The position numbers and the translations under genes were made by a program. The notes beneath the pieces were generated by a model. The model worked only from the letters and a program-made list of their open reading frames with translations, did no database searches and was not told the DNA's origin. A stretch of 64,000 nt of DNA. It comes from Agrobacterium vitis. Lineage in GTDB: Bacteria > Pseudomonadota > Alphaproteobacteria > Rhizobiales > Rhizobiaceae. Where the stretch lies: positions 2,925,001-2,989,000 of the forward strand of contig NZ_CP146242.1 in assembly GCF_037039395.1 (NCBI RefSeq), written 5' to 3'. This document shows positions 1 through 8,233 of this stretch, one piece after another; the stretch's first letter is position 1, and each line of letters starts with the position of its first letter.

Positions 1-756
1 GGCGATATTGACGGTATTCAGCGCCCGTACCACCGGAACGCCAAGACCGGCAGCGCCGACCAGAGCGGCAATCACCACCATGGACAGCGACAGCATGATG
101 GTCTGGGTCAGACCCGCCATGATCTGTGGCAACGCATAGGGCAGCTCCACCTTGCGCAGCACCTGGGTGGGCGTGGCGCCGAAGGCAACGGCGGCTTCCA
201 CCAGGGATGAAGGGGTGGAGACGATGCCGAGCCGGGTCAGGCGGATGGGTGAGGGGACGGCAAAGATCACCGTGGCGATCAGGCCGGGCACCATGCCAAG
301 TCCGAACAGGATTAGCGCCGGGATGAGATAGACGAAGGTCGGGATGGTCTGCATCAGGTCCAGCACCGGGCGCATCAGCGCGTAGATCCATGTGCGGCGG
401 GCGGCCAGAATGCCGAGCGGCACGCCGATCACCATGCAGACGGCGGTGGAGGCCAGAACCAGCGCCAGCGTCTCGGTGGTTTCCTTGAAATAGCCCTGGT
501 TGATGATCAGCGCCAGGCCGAGAAAAGTGAAGATCGCCACGAGAAGGGAGCGGCGTAGCAGCCAGGCGATAATGCTGATGGCAAGTGCCGTCACCAGCGG
601 GTGGGGATATTGCAGCACGAACAGAACGCCATCGATACTGCTTGAAATGAGGTGGGAGAGCCAGTCGAAAAACCAGGCTCCATTGGCCGTCAGCCAGTCG
701 ACAACGACTTTGGCGGTAGGGCCGATGGGAATTTTGAAATCAGTCAGCCAATCCAC
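1..756 (-). CDS. choW: Choline/glycine betaine ABC transporter permease, cut by the window edge
   Basis: Inner-membrane permease of a choline-type ABC importer. Reading the minus strand from a GTG at 756 gives 252 codons with no stop before the window edge, so the C-terminus is missing. Several hydrophobic segments are visible, and the binding-protein-dependent permease loop (EAAVAFGATPTQVLRKVELP) lies near the cut end. The GTG is chosen because AAAGGA lies about nine bases upstream; the nearby ATG codons at 766 and 778 run into a stop after a few codons. The gene follows choX in the same direction, so the two form a choXW unit whose ATPase gene (choV) should lie beyond the left edge. A general ProW assignment is also possible; ChoX beside it favours choline. 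Confidence 0.9.
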   Translation of the reverse strand, partial: MDWLTDFKIPIGPTAKVVVDWLTANGAWFFDWLSHLISSSIDGVLFVLQYPHPLVTALAISIIAWLLRRSLLVAIFTFLGLALIINQGYFKETTETLALVLASTAVCMVIGVPLGILAARRTWIYALMRPVLDLMQTIPTFVYLIPALILFGLGMVPGLIATVIFAVPSPIRLTRLGIVSTPSSLVEAAVAFGATPTQVLRKVELPYALPQIMAGLTQTIMLSLSMVVIAALVGAAGLGVPVVRALNTVNIA

Positions 757-1060
757 TGAAACGCATCCTTTCGAGCATTTGCAGGAAATGCGTAAAAAAG
801 AGAATAAGGAATAGCGGTGCCAGGGCGCAATGTGTCGCCCCGGCGCTATCGGTCACAGTCTGTTCAAGAATTGCTGCTGGCCTGGCGAAAATGGTGATTT
901 CGAGAACCGGAACGGAGCATACTGAATGTACGTGAGTACAAGCATTCCAGGAAAAGTGCGAAGCAGTTTTTCGTTTGGAAATGCGATTGCATCATTCAAG
1001 CGCAGAAATTGCCATTTGCAGACGGCCAGCGGCGATTATTGAATAGACCGCCAGTGGTGC
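757..1060. repeat. Rhizobial intergenic mosaic element between choX and choW
   Basis: This 304-base gap contains no gene. It holds an element bounded by imperfect inverted repeats of about 37 bases (864-900 and 1006-1042, about 27 of 37 positions matching), with a GC-rich middle containing 'gaaccggaacggagcat' and 'gtacgtgagtac'. This resembles repeats found between genes of rhizobia. It may form a long hairpin in the choXW transcript and so lower choW expression relative to the binding protein; that role is inference. Confidence 0.6.
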
Positions 1061-2032
1061 TTAGAGGCCAAGCTTGGTCTTGACAGCCGCCAGGCCGTCC
1101 TTGCCATCCTTGGTGGTGACGCCAGCCAGCCAGGGCTCGATCACGGTCGGGTTGGCCTTCAGCCAGGTCTTGGCAGCCTTGTCGGCGTCCTCGCCGTCAT
1201 CGAGGATCTTGCCCATGATGGCATTTTCCATGTCGAGCGAAAACTTCATGTTGGTCAGCAGCTTGCCGACATTTGGACATTCCTTGGCATAGCCGCCGCG
1301 CGCCACCGTATAGACCGTCGCGCCACCGTAATTGGGGCCGAACACCGTATCGTCGCCATCGGCGAGATAGGTGATCTGGTGGGCGGTGTTCATCGGATGC
1401 GGCGCCCAGGCCAGGAAGATCACCGGCTTGTTTTCCTTGTCGGCGCGGGTCACCTGGCTCAACATGCCCTGTTCGGAGCTTTCGACGACGTTGAAGCCCT
1501 TGAGGCCGAACTTGTCGCCATCGATCAGCGACACGATCATGCCATTGCCTTCATTGCCTGGCTCAATACCGTAGATCTTGCCATCCAGATCGGCCTTGTG
1601 GGCGGCAATGTCCTTGAAGCTCTTGATGCCGAGCTTGGCACCGGCAGCGTTGGTGGCCAGCGTGTATTTGGCGCCTTCGAGATTGACGGTGACGCTGTCG
1701 ATCGACTTGTCGTCGAGATATTGCTGGATGGCTTCCTTCTGGGCGGGCATCCAATTGCCGAGAAAGACGTCGATATCCTTGTTCTTCATCGAGGAATAGG
1801 TCACGGGCACGCCGAGCGTCTTGACGTCGGCCTTGTAGCCCAATGCCTCCAGAACGGTGACGAAGGAGGCATTGGTGGATGCCAGATCCGTCCAGCCGAC
1901 ATCCGAGATGCGAACGGTGCCGCAGCTGGCAGGTTCTGCCGCATAGGCAGCCGGGCTGAATGCTGCGACGCATCCGGCCAAAGCCAGCGCGTATTTTGGC
2001 AGTGCAAATTTCAGTGTCTTGGCAATTGGCAT
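1061..2032 (-). CDS. choX: Choline ABC transporter, periplasmic substrate-binding protein
   Basis: Periplasmic binding protein of 323 residues that captures choline for the ChoWV importer. An N-terminal signal peptide ends near residue 31 (SPAAYAAEP). The ligand pocket described for Sinorhizobium ChoX (Trp43, Asp45, Trp90, Tyr119, Trp205) appears here with a constant offset of four: W47 and D49 in VGWTD, W94 in GNWMP, Y123 in KYTLA and W209 in LAWAP. This makes choline much more likely than another betaine. The ATG at 2032 has GGGAG just upstream. The gene is first in an operon with choW and is divergent from tdk. Confidence 0.93.
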   Translation of the reverse strand: MPIAKTLKFALPKYALALAGCVAAFSPAAYAAEPASCGTVRISDVGWTDLASTNASFVTVLEALGYKADVKTLGVPVTYSSMKNKDIDVFLGNWMPAQKEAIQQYLDDKSIDSVTVNLEGAKYTLATNAAGAKLGIKSFKDIAAHKADLDGKIYGIEPGNEGNGMIVSLIDGDKFGLKGFNVVESSEQGMLSQVTRADKENKPVIFLAWAPHPMNTAHQITYLADGDDTVFGPNYGGATVYTVARGGYAKECPNVGKLLTNMKFSLDMENAIMGKILDDGEDADKAAKTWLKANPTVIEPWLAGVTTKDGKDGLAAVKTKLGL

Positions 2033-2370
2033 ATTATGCTCCCTTTTTTAGTTCCCGGCATTATCAATACATAAACAGCCGAGGCAAGCCTGCGTGTTCG
2101 CGCCGGTCCATAGGGGCCATTTGCGACATTTTGTCATCACGCCTTAAAAATGCGCTGCATCGCCGTAAATCCGGGGGAAATGGCCTTGGCGACAAGCGCC
2201 TTGAAGGGCTTGCTCGGCGTTTGAAATTTTTTGGGACTGTGCATCTGAGGGCTGGAATTTCGCCTCTCCTCTGCGCAAAAACCGGGGGAATTTCGATTTT
2301 TCGGGTTAAAACCGCCCTGTTTTTGTGCTGCATGGCGGCGCGAGACAGGAAAGCCCAGGGAACGGTGCCA
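2033..2370. other. Divergent intergenic region choX/tdk
   Basis: A 338-base gap that must carry the promoters of choX (leftward) and tdk (rightward). No gene is supported. An open frame runs through it in phase with tdk, but the thymidine kinase P-loop domain begins only at 2371. I see no clear operator; a ChoR/BetI-type site would be expected if choX is choline-induced. Confidence 0.4.
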
Positions 2371-2949
2371 ATGGCCAAGCTCTATTTCAATTATGCCGCC
2401 ATGAATGCCGGTAAATCCACCATGCTGTTGCAGGCCTCCTATAATTATCAGGAGCGCGGCATGCGCACGGTGATTTTTGTCGCCGCGCTGGATGACCGGG
2501 CCGGGCGTGGCCGGGTTGCCTCCCGCATTGGGCTTTCCAGCCCCGCCGAAACCTTCGAGCCGGGAACCGACCTGTTTGCCGTGGTCGAGGCCATGCATGC
2601 GAGTGAGCCGATTGCCTGCGTTTTTGTCGACGAGGCCAATTTTTTGAGCGAGCACCATGTCTGGCAATTGGCGCGGATTGCCGACCGCCTGCATATCCCG
2701 GTCATGGCCTACGGGTTGCGCACGGATTTTCAGGGCCAGCTGTTTCCCGCCTCCCGGCTGCTGCTGGGCATTGCCGATGAATTGCGCGAGATCCGCACGA
2801 TTTGCCATTGCGGCCGCAAGGCGACGATGAATGCCCGCTTCGATGCCAGTGGTCAGGTGACGCGCGAGGGTGAGCAGATCGAGGTTGGCGGCAACGAGAA
2901 ATATGTGTCCTTCTGCCGCCTGCATTGGGATGAACTGTTCAATGGGTGA
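2371..2949 (+). CDS. tdk: Thymidine kinase
   Basis: Phosphorylates thymidine with ATP to give dTMP (pyrimidine salvage, cytoplasm). The 192-residue length is normal for type II thymidine kinase. The P-loop is MNAGKST near residues 11-17, the Walker B-like strand is CVFVDEANFL, and the lasso-domain zinc ligands include CHCG plus a late CRLH. The frame stays open far upstream, but ATG 2371 starts directly at the conserved MAKLYFNYAAMNAGK and has GGGAAC upstream. It stands alone, divergent from choX. Confidence 0.95.
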   Translation: MAKLYFNYAAMNAGKSTMLLQASYNYQERGMRTVIFVAALDDRAGRGRVASRIGLSSPAETFEPGTDLFAVVEAMHASEPIACVFVDEANFLSEHHVWQLARIADRLHIPVMAYGLRTDFQGQLFPASRLLLGIADELREIRTICHCGRKATMNARFDASGQVTREGEQIEVGGNEKYVSFCRLHWDELFNG

Positions 2950-3152
2950 CGCTCGGCTTGACGCTGGCGCCGAGATTTGACAGTCGGCAAGTTCAACCGG
3001 GTTTTTTCAAAAATATAGTCACCTGAAAAACCTCGTGTCGTTAAAAACGCGGTTTGTCGTTGTTATTGTTGATGGGCAGACATATCTGTTGAGCAGTGAC
3101 CGGACGCTAGGCGTCCGCCGTTGCCATGACCACAGGACGGGAGACAGGGCAG

Positions 3153-4262
3153 ATGCTGAATGCGCTAACGGGGTTTTTCCGAGGGCTCTGGGGAGCGCTT
3201 CGGCGCAGCGGTAATCTTCTCTATACGGCAGTGGCCTGGCCTTTCCGCGCCCGCCATAGCGAAGCGGGCCGTCGGGCCTATATTTTCCGTGGGTCCGTCG
3301 CCCTGATCGTCCTGGTGCTGATTGCTGCTTACGGGCAGTTTTTGTGGCGCACCCAGGTCTGGTATGGCTTTGATCCGGCCTTTGCTAAAGCCTATGGCTT
3401 TGCCGACCGCAAGGTTGCCGCCGGACAGCAGATCGCCGACAAGCCCGGCACCTGCCAGAATTCCGCTATCGTCACCACGGTTGCCGATCTGACGGACTCC
3501 AATGTCAACCAGAATGTCTGGGTGTCCTCGACGCTGCTCTACAAGCTCGGCCTGTTCGGGATGAGCTGGGATGACACGCCGTTCTTCGACAACAAGGCCT
3601 CGTTCCAGCGCGGTATCAACCAGGTGGCGCGCCGGGTCGGCATCGTATTGGCCGACGACCTTGGCCGGGTGAGAGGCACTTCCGGCATCAATACCGATCT
3701 GCAGGATGCGCGCGGCAACATCCAGTTCAACGAAGGCACCTGGTATTTCGGCTCCAATCCGTTCGGGTTCAAGACGCCGACGCCAAGCTATTATCGCGCT
3801 GCGATCACCAGCTGGCGCGGTTTCAACTCCGATCTTGAGACCTGCAAGGCGGTGTTCGATGCCCGGGCCGACAATCTCGTCAAACTGCTCGACGGGCTGG
3901 CCAGTGACCTCGGCAACACATCCGACATTCTGCGTCGCCGCTCCGAAGAGCATAATGGCGGCTGGTTCGACACACGGGCCGACGACCGTTTCTGGTTCGC
4001 CTATGGCCAACTTTATGGGCAATACGCTTTGTTTCAGGCGGCAAAGGCCGATTTCATCGATGTGGTACGCGAGCGCAATCTGACGGCGATCTGGGCGGAG
4101 CTGGAAAAGCAGTTCGAGGCCGCGCTCAAGGTGCAGCCGATGATTGTTTCCAACGGCAGCGAGGATGGGCTGCTCATGCCGAACCACCTGTCGACCATGG
4201 GTTTCTACACGCTGCGGGTGCGCGCCAATATGGTCGAGTTGAGGGCCGTTCTGCAACGCTGA
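3153..4262 (+). CDS. DUF2333 family inner-membrane protein
   Basis: A 369-residue protein with one transmembrane helix near residues 45-65 (GSVALIVLVLIAAYGQFLW) after a basic N-terminal stretch; the rest is predicted to be periplasmic. It matches DUF2333 in length and layout; no enzymatic role is established for that family. ATG 3153 is preferred over ATG 3126 because GGGAGA lies at a good distance only before 3153. It appears to be a single-gene unit, with about 200 bases between it and tdk and a convergent neighbour downstream. Confidence 0.8.
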   Translation: MLNALTGFFRGLWGALRRSGNLLYTAVAWPFRARHSEAGRRAYIFRGSVALIVLVLIAAYGQFLWRTQVWYGFDPAFAKAYGFADRKVAAGQQIADKPGTCQNSAIVTTVADLTDSNVNQNVWVSSTLLYKLGLFGMSWDDTPFFDNKASFQRGINQVARRVGIVLADDLGRVRGTSGINTDLQDARGNIQFNEGTWYFGSNPFGFKTPTPSYYRAAITSWRGFNSDLETCKAVFDARADNLVKLLDGLASDLGNTSDILRRRSEEHNGGWFDTRADDRFWFAYGQLYGQYALFQAAKADFIDVVRERNLTAIWAELEKQFEAALKVQPMIVSNGSEDGLLMPNHLSTMGFYTLRVRANMVELRAVLQR

Positions 4263-4300
4263 CGGTCAACGGCCCGGCGGCCAGACCGCCGGGTATTGTC

Positions 4301-4750
4301 TTATAATTCAATGAAGCTTGCGGTGGGCTCCAGTTGAAATAATTCATGCAGCATGCCGCGATATTCGCCGGAACCTCCCTCGATGGGATGATAGAGACCG
4401 ACGGTACGAATATATTTCAAGGTGCCGCTTGCGGTTATGATCCGATGGATATTGTGGAAAATACCGCGACTGGTGGCGGCGCGATAATAGCTGTCCATCA
4501 CCTGGTCTACGTCCTGCGGGTGCATACGGCTGCAAAAATCTTTCACATTCAGCGGACCTTCAGAATGATCTATCTCGTAGAGCTTAGACACATGCGACGT
4601 GCCATATAAATGGCCCTGATCTATATCCAGTCGCCAGAAGCCGCAGACATGCATGGCCTGGGTAAGATTGACAACATCACATTCCTGTAATCCGATTGAA
4701 TGAAAATCCTGTAGCGGACAAGGCCGCATTTTATTTGAGCGCCAAGCCAA
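4301..4750 (-). CDS. PAS-fold sensory protein (TTG start)
   Basis: A 149-residue protein made almost only of one PAS_3-like domain (GFWRLDIDQGHLYGTSHVSKLYEI ... FCSRMHPQDVDQVMDSYYRA ... YIRTVGLYHP), with no output domain. It probably binds a small ligand or a protein partner; the function is unknown. TTG at 4750 is chosen because AAGGGAGG stands eight bases before it, whereas the first in-frame ATG (4729) has no ribosome site. It begins 39 bases after the luxR-type gene in the same direction, so the two are probably co-transcribed and this PAS protein may modulate that regulator. Composition looks poorer in GC than the surroundings. Confidence 0.75.
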   Translation of the reverse strand: MAWRSNKMRPCPLQDFHSIGLQECDVVNLTQAMHVCGFWRLDIDQGHLYGTSHVSKLYEIDHSEGPLNVKDFCSRMHPQDVDQVMDSYYRAATSRGIFHNIHRIITASGTLKYIRTVGLYHPIEGGSGEYRGMLHELFQLEPTASFIEL

Positions 4751-4789
4751 GTGAAAAACCTCCCTTTTGGCTTGGCTGAAGCAAATGAA

Positions 4790-5515
4790 TTAATGAATGA
4801 GCTTCAGCCTAATGGCCTTTGCTACCAATTGCGTTCGGTTGACGCAATCCAGCTTTTTCATTGCAGTGGTCATATACGCGTTTATGGTGTGGTCGGAGAG
4901 GCTCAGGATCTGGCCGATTTCCACCGAGGTTTTACCCTGCGCCGTCCAGCGAAGCACTTCCAACTCGCGCACTGAGAGAACATCGACATTCATCAGTTCC
5001 GTGCGGCGCAGGCGGTCATAGGTGTCGAAAACCTCCATTGCCAGCATGCCCAGCTCATTGACTTCGCATTGAGAGAGAGGCGAGCGGTCCCCATCGAACC
5101 GCATGAAATACAGCCGGGAATCAAGGGAGGGAAAAATGAAAACAACGCCGACGATCAGTTTGAACCGCAGCATCAGGTCGCGCATGGCAATTGGCCATTC
5201 CTCGGCCATGTCATCAGGTTCCCTGAATTTCATGTCCCAGGTTCGCGGCAGGATCGAGCCGGCGAATTTCTTGACCACCGGACAGAATTTTACGAATTGA
5301 TGGCGGTCGAATTCATGGCCGAATTCAATCGGCAAAGTGGTTTCCATGACCAACGGCATGAGATGCACATCGGTCGCAGAGGGGGCGAGCATGATACTGC
5401 CATGCGACAGTCCAAACGCCTGAGCAACGTTACGCAGGACCTCCGTGCAATGCTCACGGCTTTCCATTGCGGTTATTTCTGTACTGAGCAGTGTTTGGCG
5501 CTCGGCAATCAACAT
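4790..5515 (-). CDS. LuxR-family transcriptional regulator with autoinducer-binding-type domain, no luxI partner
   Basis: A 241-residue regulator. The N-terminal part (about 20-165) has the autoinducer-binding-domain fold pattern and the C-terminal part (about 175-241) is a LuxR helix-turn-helix (LSVRELEVLRWTAQGKTSVEIGQILSLSDHTINAYMTTAMKKL). Some of the aromatic and acidic residues that contact acyl-homoserine lactone in TraR look substituted (FDRHQFVKFCPVVKKF). There is no synthase gene nearby, so it is a solo. ATG 5515 has no clear ribosome site; the ATG 16 codons later is an alternative. A downstream PAS protein probably shares its transcript. Confidence 0.85.
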   Translation of the reverse strand: MLIAERQTLLSTEITAMESREHCTEVLRNVAQAFGLSHGSIMLAPSATDVHLMPLVMETTLPIEFGHEFDRHQFVKFCPVVKKFAGSILPRTWDMKFREPDDMAEEWPIAMRDLMLRFKLIVGVVFIFPSLDSRLYFMRFDGDRSPLSQCEVNELGMLAMEVFDTYDRLRRTELMNVDVLSVRELEVLRWTAQGKTSVEIGQILSLSDHTINAYMTTAMKKLDCVNRTQLVAKAIRLKLIH

Positions 5516-6177
5516 GGGGGGCGACTGAATTTGAGATAGGGGCGGTGTGTTTGGCGACGAAGCGGGTATAGGGGAGATTTTATATATTAAATCCTAGAGC
5601 TTTCGAAAGTTCTTATCGATTAATTTCAAAAAATGTCTTTCAAAACTCTGTGAACTCATTAGCGAAAAAATATATATCTTTCGCTTTGATTGAAGAGGTT
5701 GTGTCGATGCTGTTTGGTTGCATTTCTTTCACTGTGCCACTTCTGCGTCTATGCAGTCGGAAATGCATCGAAGCGAGTATTAAATGAGCGCCAGTCCCCT
5801 TAAAAGTCAAGGTAATAACGCGCCATTCGAAAATAAGCGCTTTCTGTTGAGCTCGCGGCGGTCAACGCCTGCGTGATTGCTCCTCCGTAGAATTCTACCC
5901 CGAAACGGGATGCGTCATGCAGGGATCTTATAGGGATTTAGGCTGTTCTTTTGCCCATGGCAATGACCCCGTCCGGGGTGGGCCGTTTCATGGTTTCCCG
6001 AGGTTTTCCGCAGGCAGGAGAATTTTTGCATCGCGCTCTACCGGGTGCGCTGAATTATGCGGTAAGACGATGCGCAACAGAAGATGGCCTATCGTATTGC
6101 CTATGCGATATTTTCAATGCATTCGCGGCAAGGATGCGTGAGCGTCTTGAAGACTTGATGTAAAGGATAGACGCGCG
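5516..6177. other. Gene-poor AT-rich stretch upstream of luxR-type gene
   Basis: About 660 bases with no convincing gene. The half nearest the regulator is AT-rich and contains a perfect 10-base palindrome ctttcgaaag at 5600-5609, roughly 85-95 bases upstream of the luxR start, which could be an autoregulatory site. Short open frames near 5917-6163 lack ribosome sites and family resemblance. Confidence 0.35.
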
Positions 6178-6287
6178 GCTACTGCATAATCCTTAAATCC
6201 CCGTGGATTTAAGGGGGAAATTATGCAGCAAATTTAAAGTGTTACAGCGTCCTTTGTGCGTTTTATGAAACGCACGGCGCGGTAGCG
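6178..6287 (+). repeat. Two-hairpin palindromic repeat, copy A
   Basis: Hairpin 1 has outer arms ctgcataat (6182-6190) / attatgcag (6220-6228) and inner arms ccttaaatcc (6191-6200) / ggatttaagg (6205-6214). Hairpin 2 has inner arms gtgcgttt (6256-6263) / aaacgcac (6268-6275) and degenerate outer arms gttacagcg / cgcggtagc. The same layout recurs at 11.47, 25.94 and 35.83 kb. It lies upstream of fhs and could affect its 5' leader. Confidence 0.8.
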
Positions 6288-6343
6288 CGAGCTGGCTGAA
6301 AGAAAAGTGCCGGAAACGGTTTAGAGACAGGGTTAAGAGGCTG

Positions 6344-8011
6344 ATGTCGGATATTGAAATTGCACGGGCAGCATCAAAGCTCCCGATCACGCAGATTGGC
6401 GAGCGTCTGGGAATCAGCCCCGGTGATTTGCAGCCCTATGGCCATGACAAGGCAAAGATCAGCGCTTCCTTCCTGCACTCGCTGGCGGATCGCAAGGATG
6501 GCAAGCTCATCCTGGTGACGGCAATCAATCCGACACCGGCGGGCGAGGGCAAAACCACGACCACGGTCGGTCTGGTTGACGGGCTGAACCGCATCGGCGC
6601 CAAGGCCATGGTCTGCGTGCGCGAGCCGTCGCTTGGCCCTTGTTTCGGGGTCAAAGGTGGCGCTGCCGGTGGCGGGCGGGCACAGGTCGTGCCGATGGAA
6701 GATATCAACCTGCATTTCACCGGCGATTTCCACGCCATCACCTCCGCGCATAACCTGCTGGCGGCGATGATCGATAACCACATCTACTGGGGCAATGAGC
6801 AGGATCTCGACACCCGGCGCATCGCCTGGCGGCGGGTGGTGGATATGAACGATCGGGCGCTGCGGGAGATGGTCGGCGCGCTGGGCGGGGTGCGCAACGG
6901 CTTTCCGCGCGAAACCGGCTTCGATATCACGGTTGCGTCCGAAGTGATGGCTATCCTCTGTCTGGCCCGCGATCTGGCCGATCTGGAAACGCGGCTGGGC
7001 CAGATCGTCATCGGCTACCGGCGTGACAAGACGCCCGTGCATGCCCGCGACATCCATGCCCATCATGCCATGACGGTGCTGTTGAAGGAGGCGATGCAGC
7101 CCAATCTGGTGCAGACGCTGGAAAACAATCCGGCGCTGGTGCATGGCGGCCCGTTTGCCAATATCGCCCACGGCTGCAATTCAGTGGTGGCGACGAGAGC
7201 GGCCCTGAAACTTGCCGATTACGTGGTGACGGAAGCGGGCTTTGGCGCGGATCTTGGGGCTGAAAAATTTTTCGATATCAAATGCCGCAAGGCCGGTCTT
7301 CGCCCGGCAGCCGCTGTCATCGTCGCCACGGTGCGGGCGCTGAAGATGAATGGCGGTGTTCCTAAAACGGAACTTGGCCGCGAGGATGTGGCCGCCCTGG
7401 TCCGGGGTGCTGTCAATCTCGGGCGGCATGTGGAAAATGTCCGGGGCTTTGGCGTGCCTGTTATCGTCGCCATCAACCATTTCCTGTCCGACACGCCAGC
7501 GGAAATCGCAGCCTTGCAGGACTACGCCAATGGACTGGGCGTGGAGGCCATTCTTTGCCGTCATTGGGCCGAAGGCGGGGCGGGTATCGAGGAACTGGCG
7601 GGCAAAGTCGCAGCCATGGCCGATAGCGGCATTGCCGATTTTCAGCCGCTTTATCCCGACGATATGCCGCTGTTTGCCAAGATCGAGACGGTGGCCAAGC
7701 GGATTTACCGCGCAGGGAGTGTCACTGCGGAGCGTGCTGTCATCGACCAACTCGCCCAGTTTGAGGCCATGGGCTATGGCCACCTGCCGGTGTGCATCGC
7801 TAAGACCCAGTATTCTTTCTCCACCGACCCCTCGCTGCTCGGCGCTCCCGATGGCCACGAAGTGCATGTGCGCGACGTGCGGCTATCGGCCGGTGCCGGT
7901 TTCGTGGTGGCCATCACCGGCGATATCATGACCATGCCCGGCCTGCCGAGAAAGCCGGCAGCCGAAACCATCCGGCTCAATGACGAAGGACTGGTTGAAG
8001 GCCTGTTTTAA
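6344..8011 (+). CDS. fhs: Formate-tetrahydrofolate ligase
   Basis: Joins formate to tetrahydrofolate with ATP to make 10-formyl-THF, feeding one-carbon units to purine, Met-tRNA formylation and serine metabolism; cytoplasmic. The 555-residue length is typical. The ATP-binding loop [14 protein letters not shown] lies near residues 65-78, followed by [20 protein letters not shown] and the conserved [20 protein letters not shown] 6344 has AAGAGG about six bases upstream. It is a single-gene unit, with a palindromic repeat upstream and an iron-type promoter region downstream. Confidence 0.97.
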   Translation: MSDIEIARAASKLPITQIGERLGISPGDLQPYGHDKAKISASFLHSLADRKDGKLILVTAINPTPAGEGKTTTTVGLVDGLNRIGAKAMVCVREPSLGPCFGVKGGAAGGGRAQVVPMEDINLHFTGDFHAITSAHNLLAAMIDNHIYWGNEQDLDTRRIAWRRVVDMNDRALREMVGALGGVRNGFPRETGFDITVASEVMAILCLARDLADLETRLGQIVIGYRRDKTPVHARDIHAHHAMTVLLKEAMQPNLVQTLENNPALVHGGPFANIAHGCNSVVATRAALKLADYVVTEAGFGADLGAEKFFDIKCRKAGLRPAAAVIVATVRALKMNGGVPKTELGREDVAALVRGAVNLGRHVENVRGFGVPVIVAINHFLSDTPAEIAALQDYANGLGVEAILCRHWAEGGAGIEELAGKVAAMADSGIADFQPLYPDDMPLFAKIETVAKRIYRAGSVTAERAVIDQLAQFEAMGYGHLPVCIAKTQYSFSTDPSLLGAPDGHEVHVRDVRLSAGAGFVVAITGDIMTMPGLPRKPAAETIRLNDEGLVEGLF

Positions 8012-8058
8012 AGAATAGTGCTTCATTGCTTTACATCATTAAAGTGTAAAATATAACA

Positions 8059-8073
8059 TGATTTATTTAATCA
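8059..8073 (+). promoter_or_regulatory. Candidate RirA iron-responsive operator (TGA-N9-TCA)
   Basis: TGA at 8059-8061 and TCA at 8071-8073 are separated by nine bases, the published core of the rhizobial RirA box. It is the centre of a longer perfect inverted repeat, aacatgatt (8055-8063) / aatcatgtt (8069-8077). The half-site aatcatgtt recurs at 8096-8104, just after a TTGACA hexamer at 8085-8090. The site lies about 160 bases before a TonB-dependent receptor, consistent with iron repression. Confidence 0.65.
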
Positions 8074-8233
8074 TGTTTTTAATCTTGACATAAAAAATCA
8101 TGTTTAATAAGTGTCCGAATTAAGGCGCGCATGTCTGTCGCGCTTTGTTTCGGGGACGACCAATTGCGTGCGAAACCGGCTGCACTGCCCTGCAGCCGAG
8201 GGGGTTTCGTGCGCCGTATTGAAAGTTTGCACC

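Noticed and set aside
3165..4256. Minus-strand frame of 363 residues opposite the DUF2333 gene
   Set aside because: No domain, no ribosome site; the plus-strand frame has a transmembrane helix and matches a known family.
8111..8233. Upstream extension of the TonB receptor frame
   Set aside because: It adds 41 codons before a normal signal peptide and lies partly in the promoter region; ATG 8234 gives a standard export signal.
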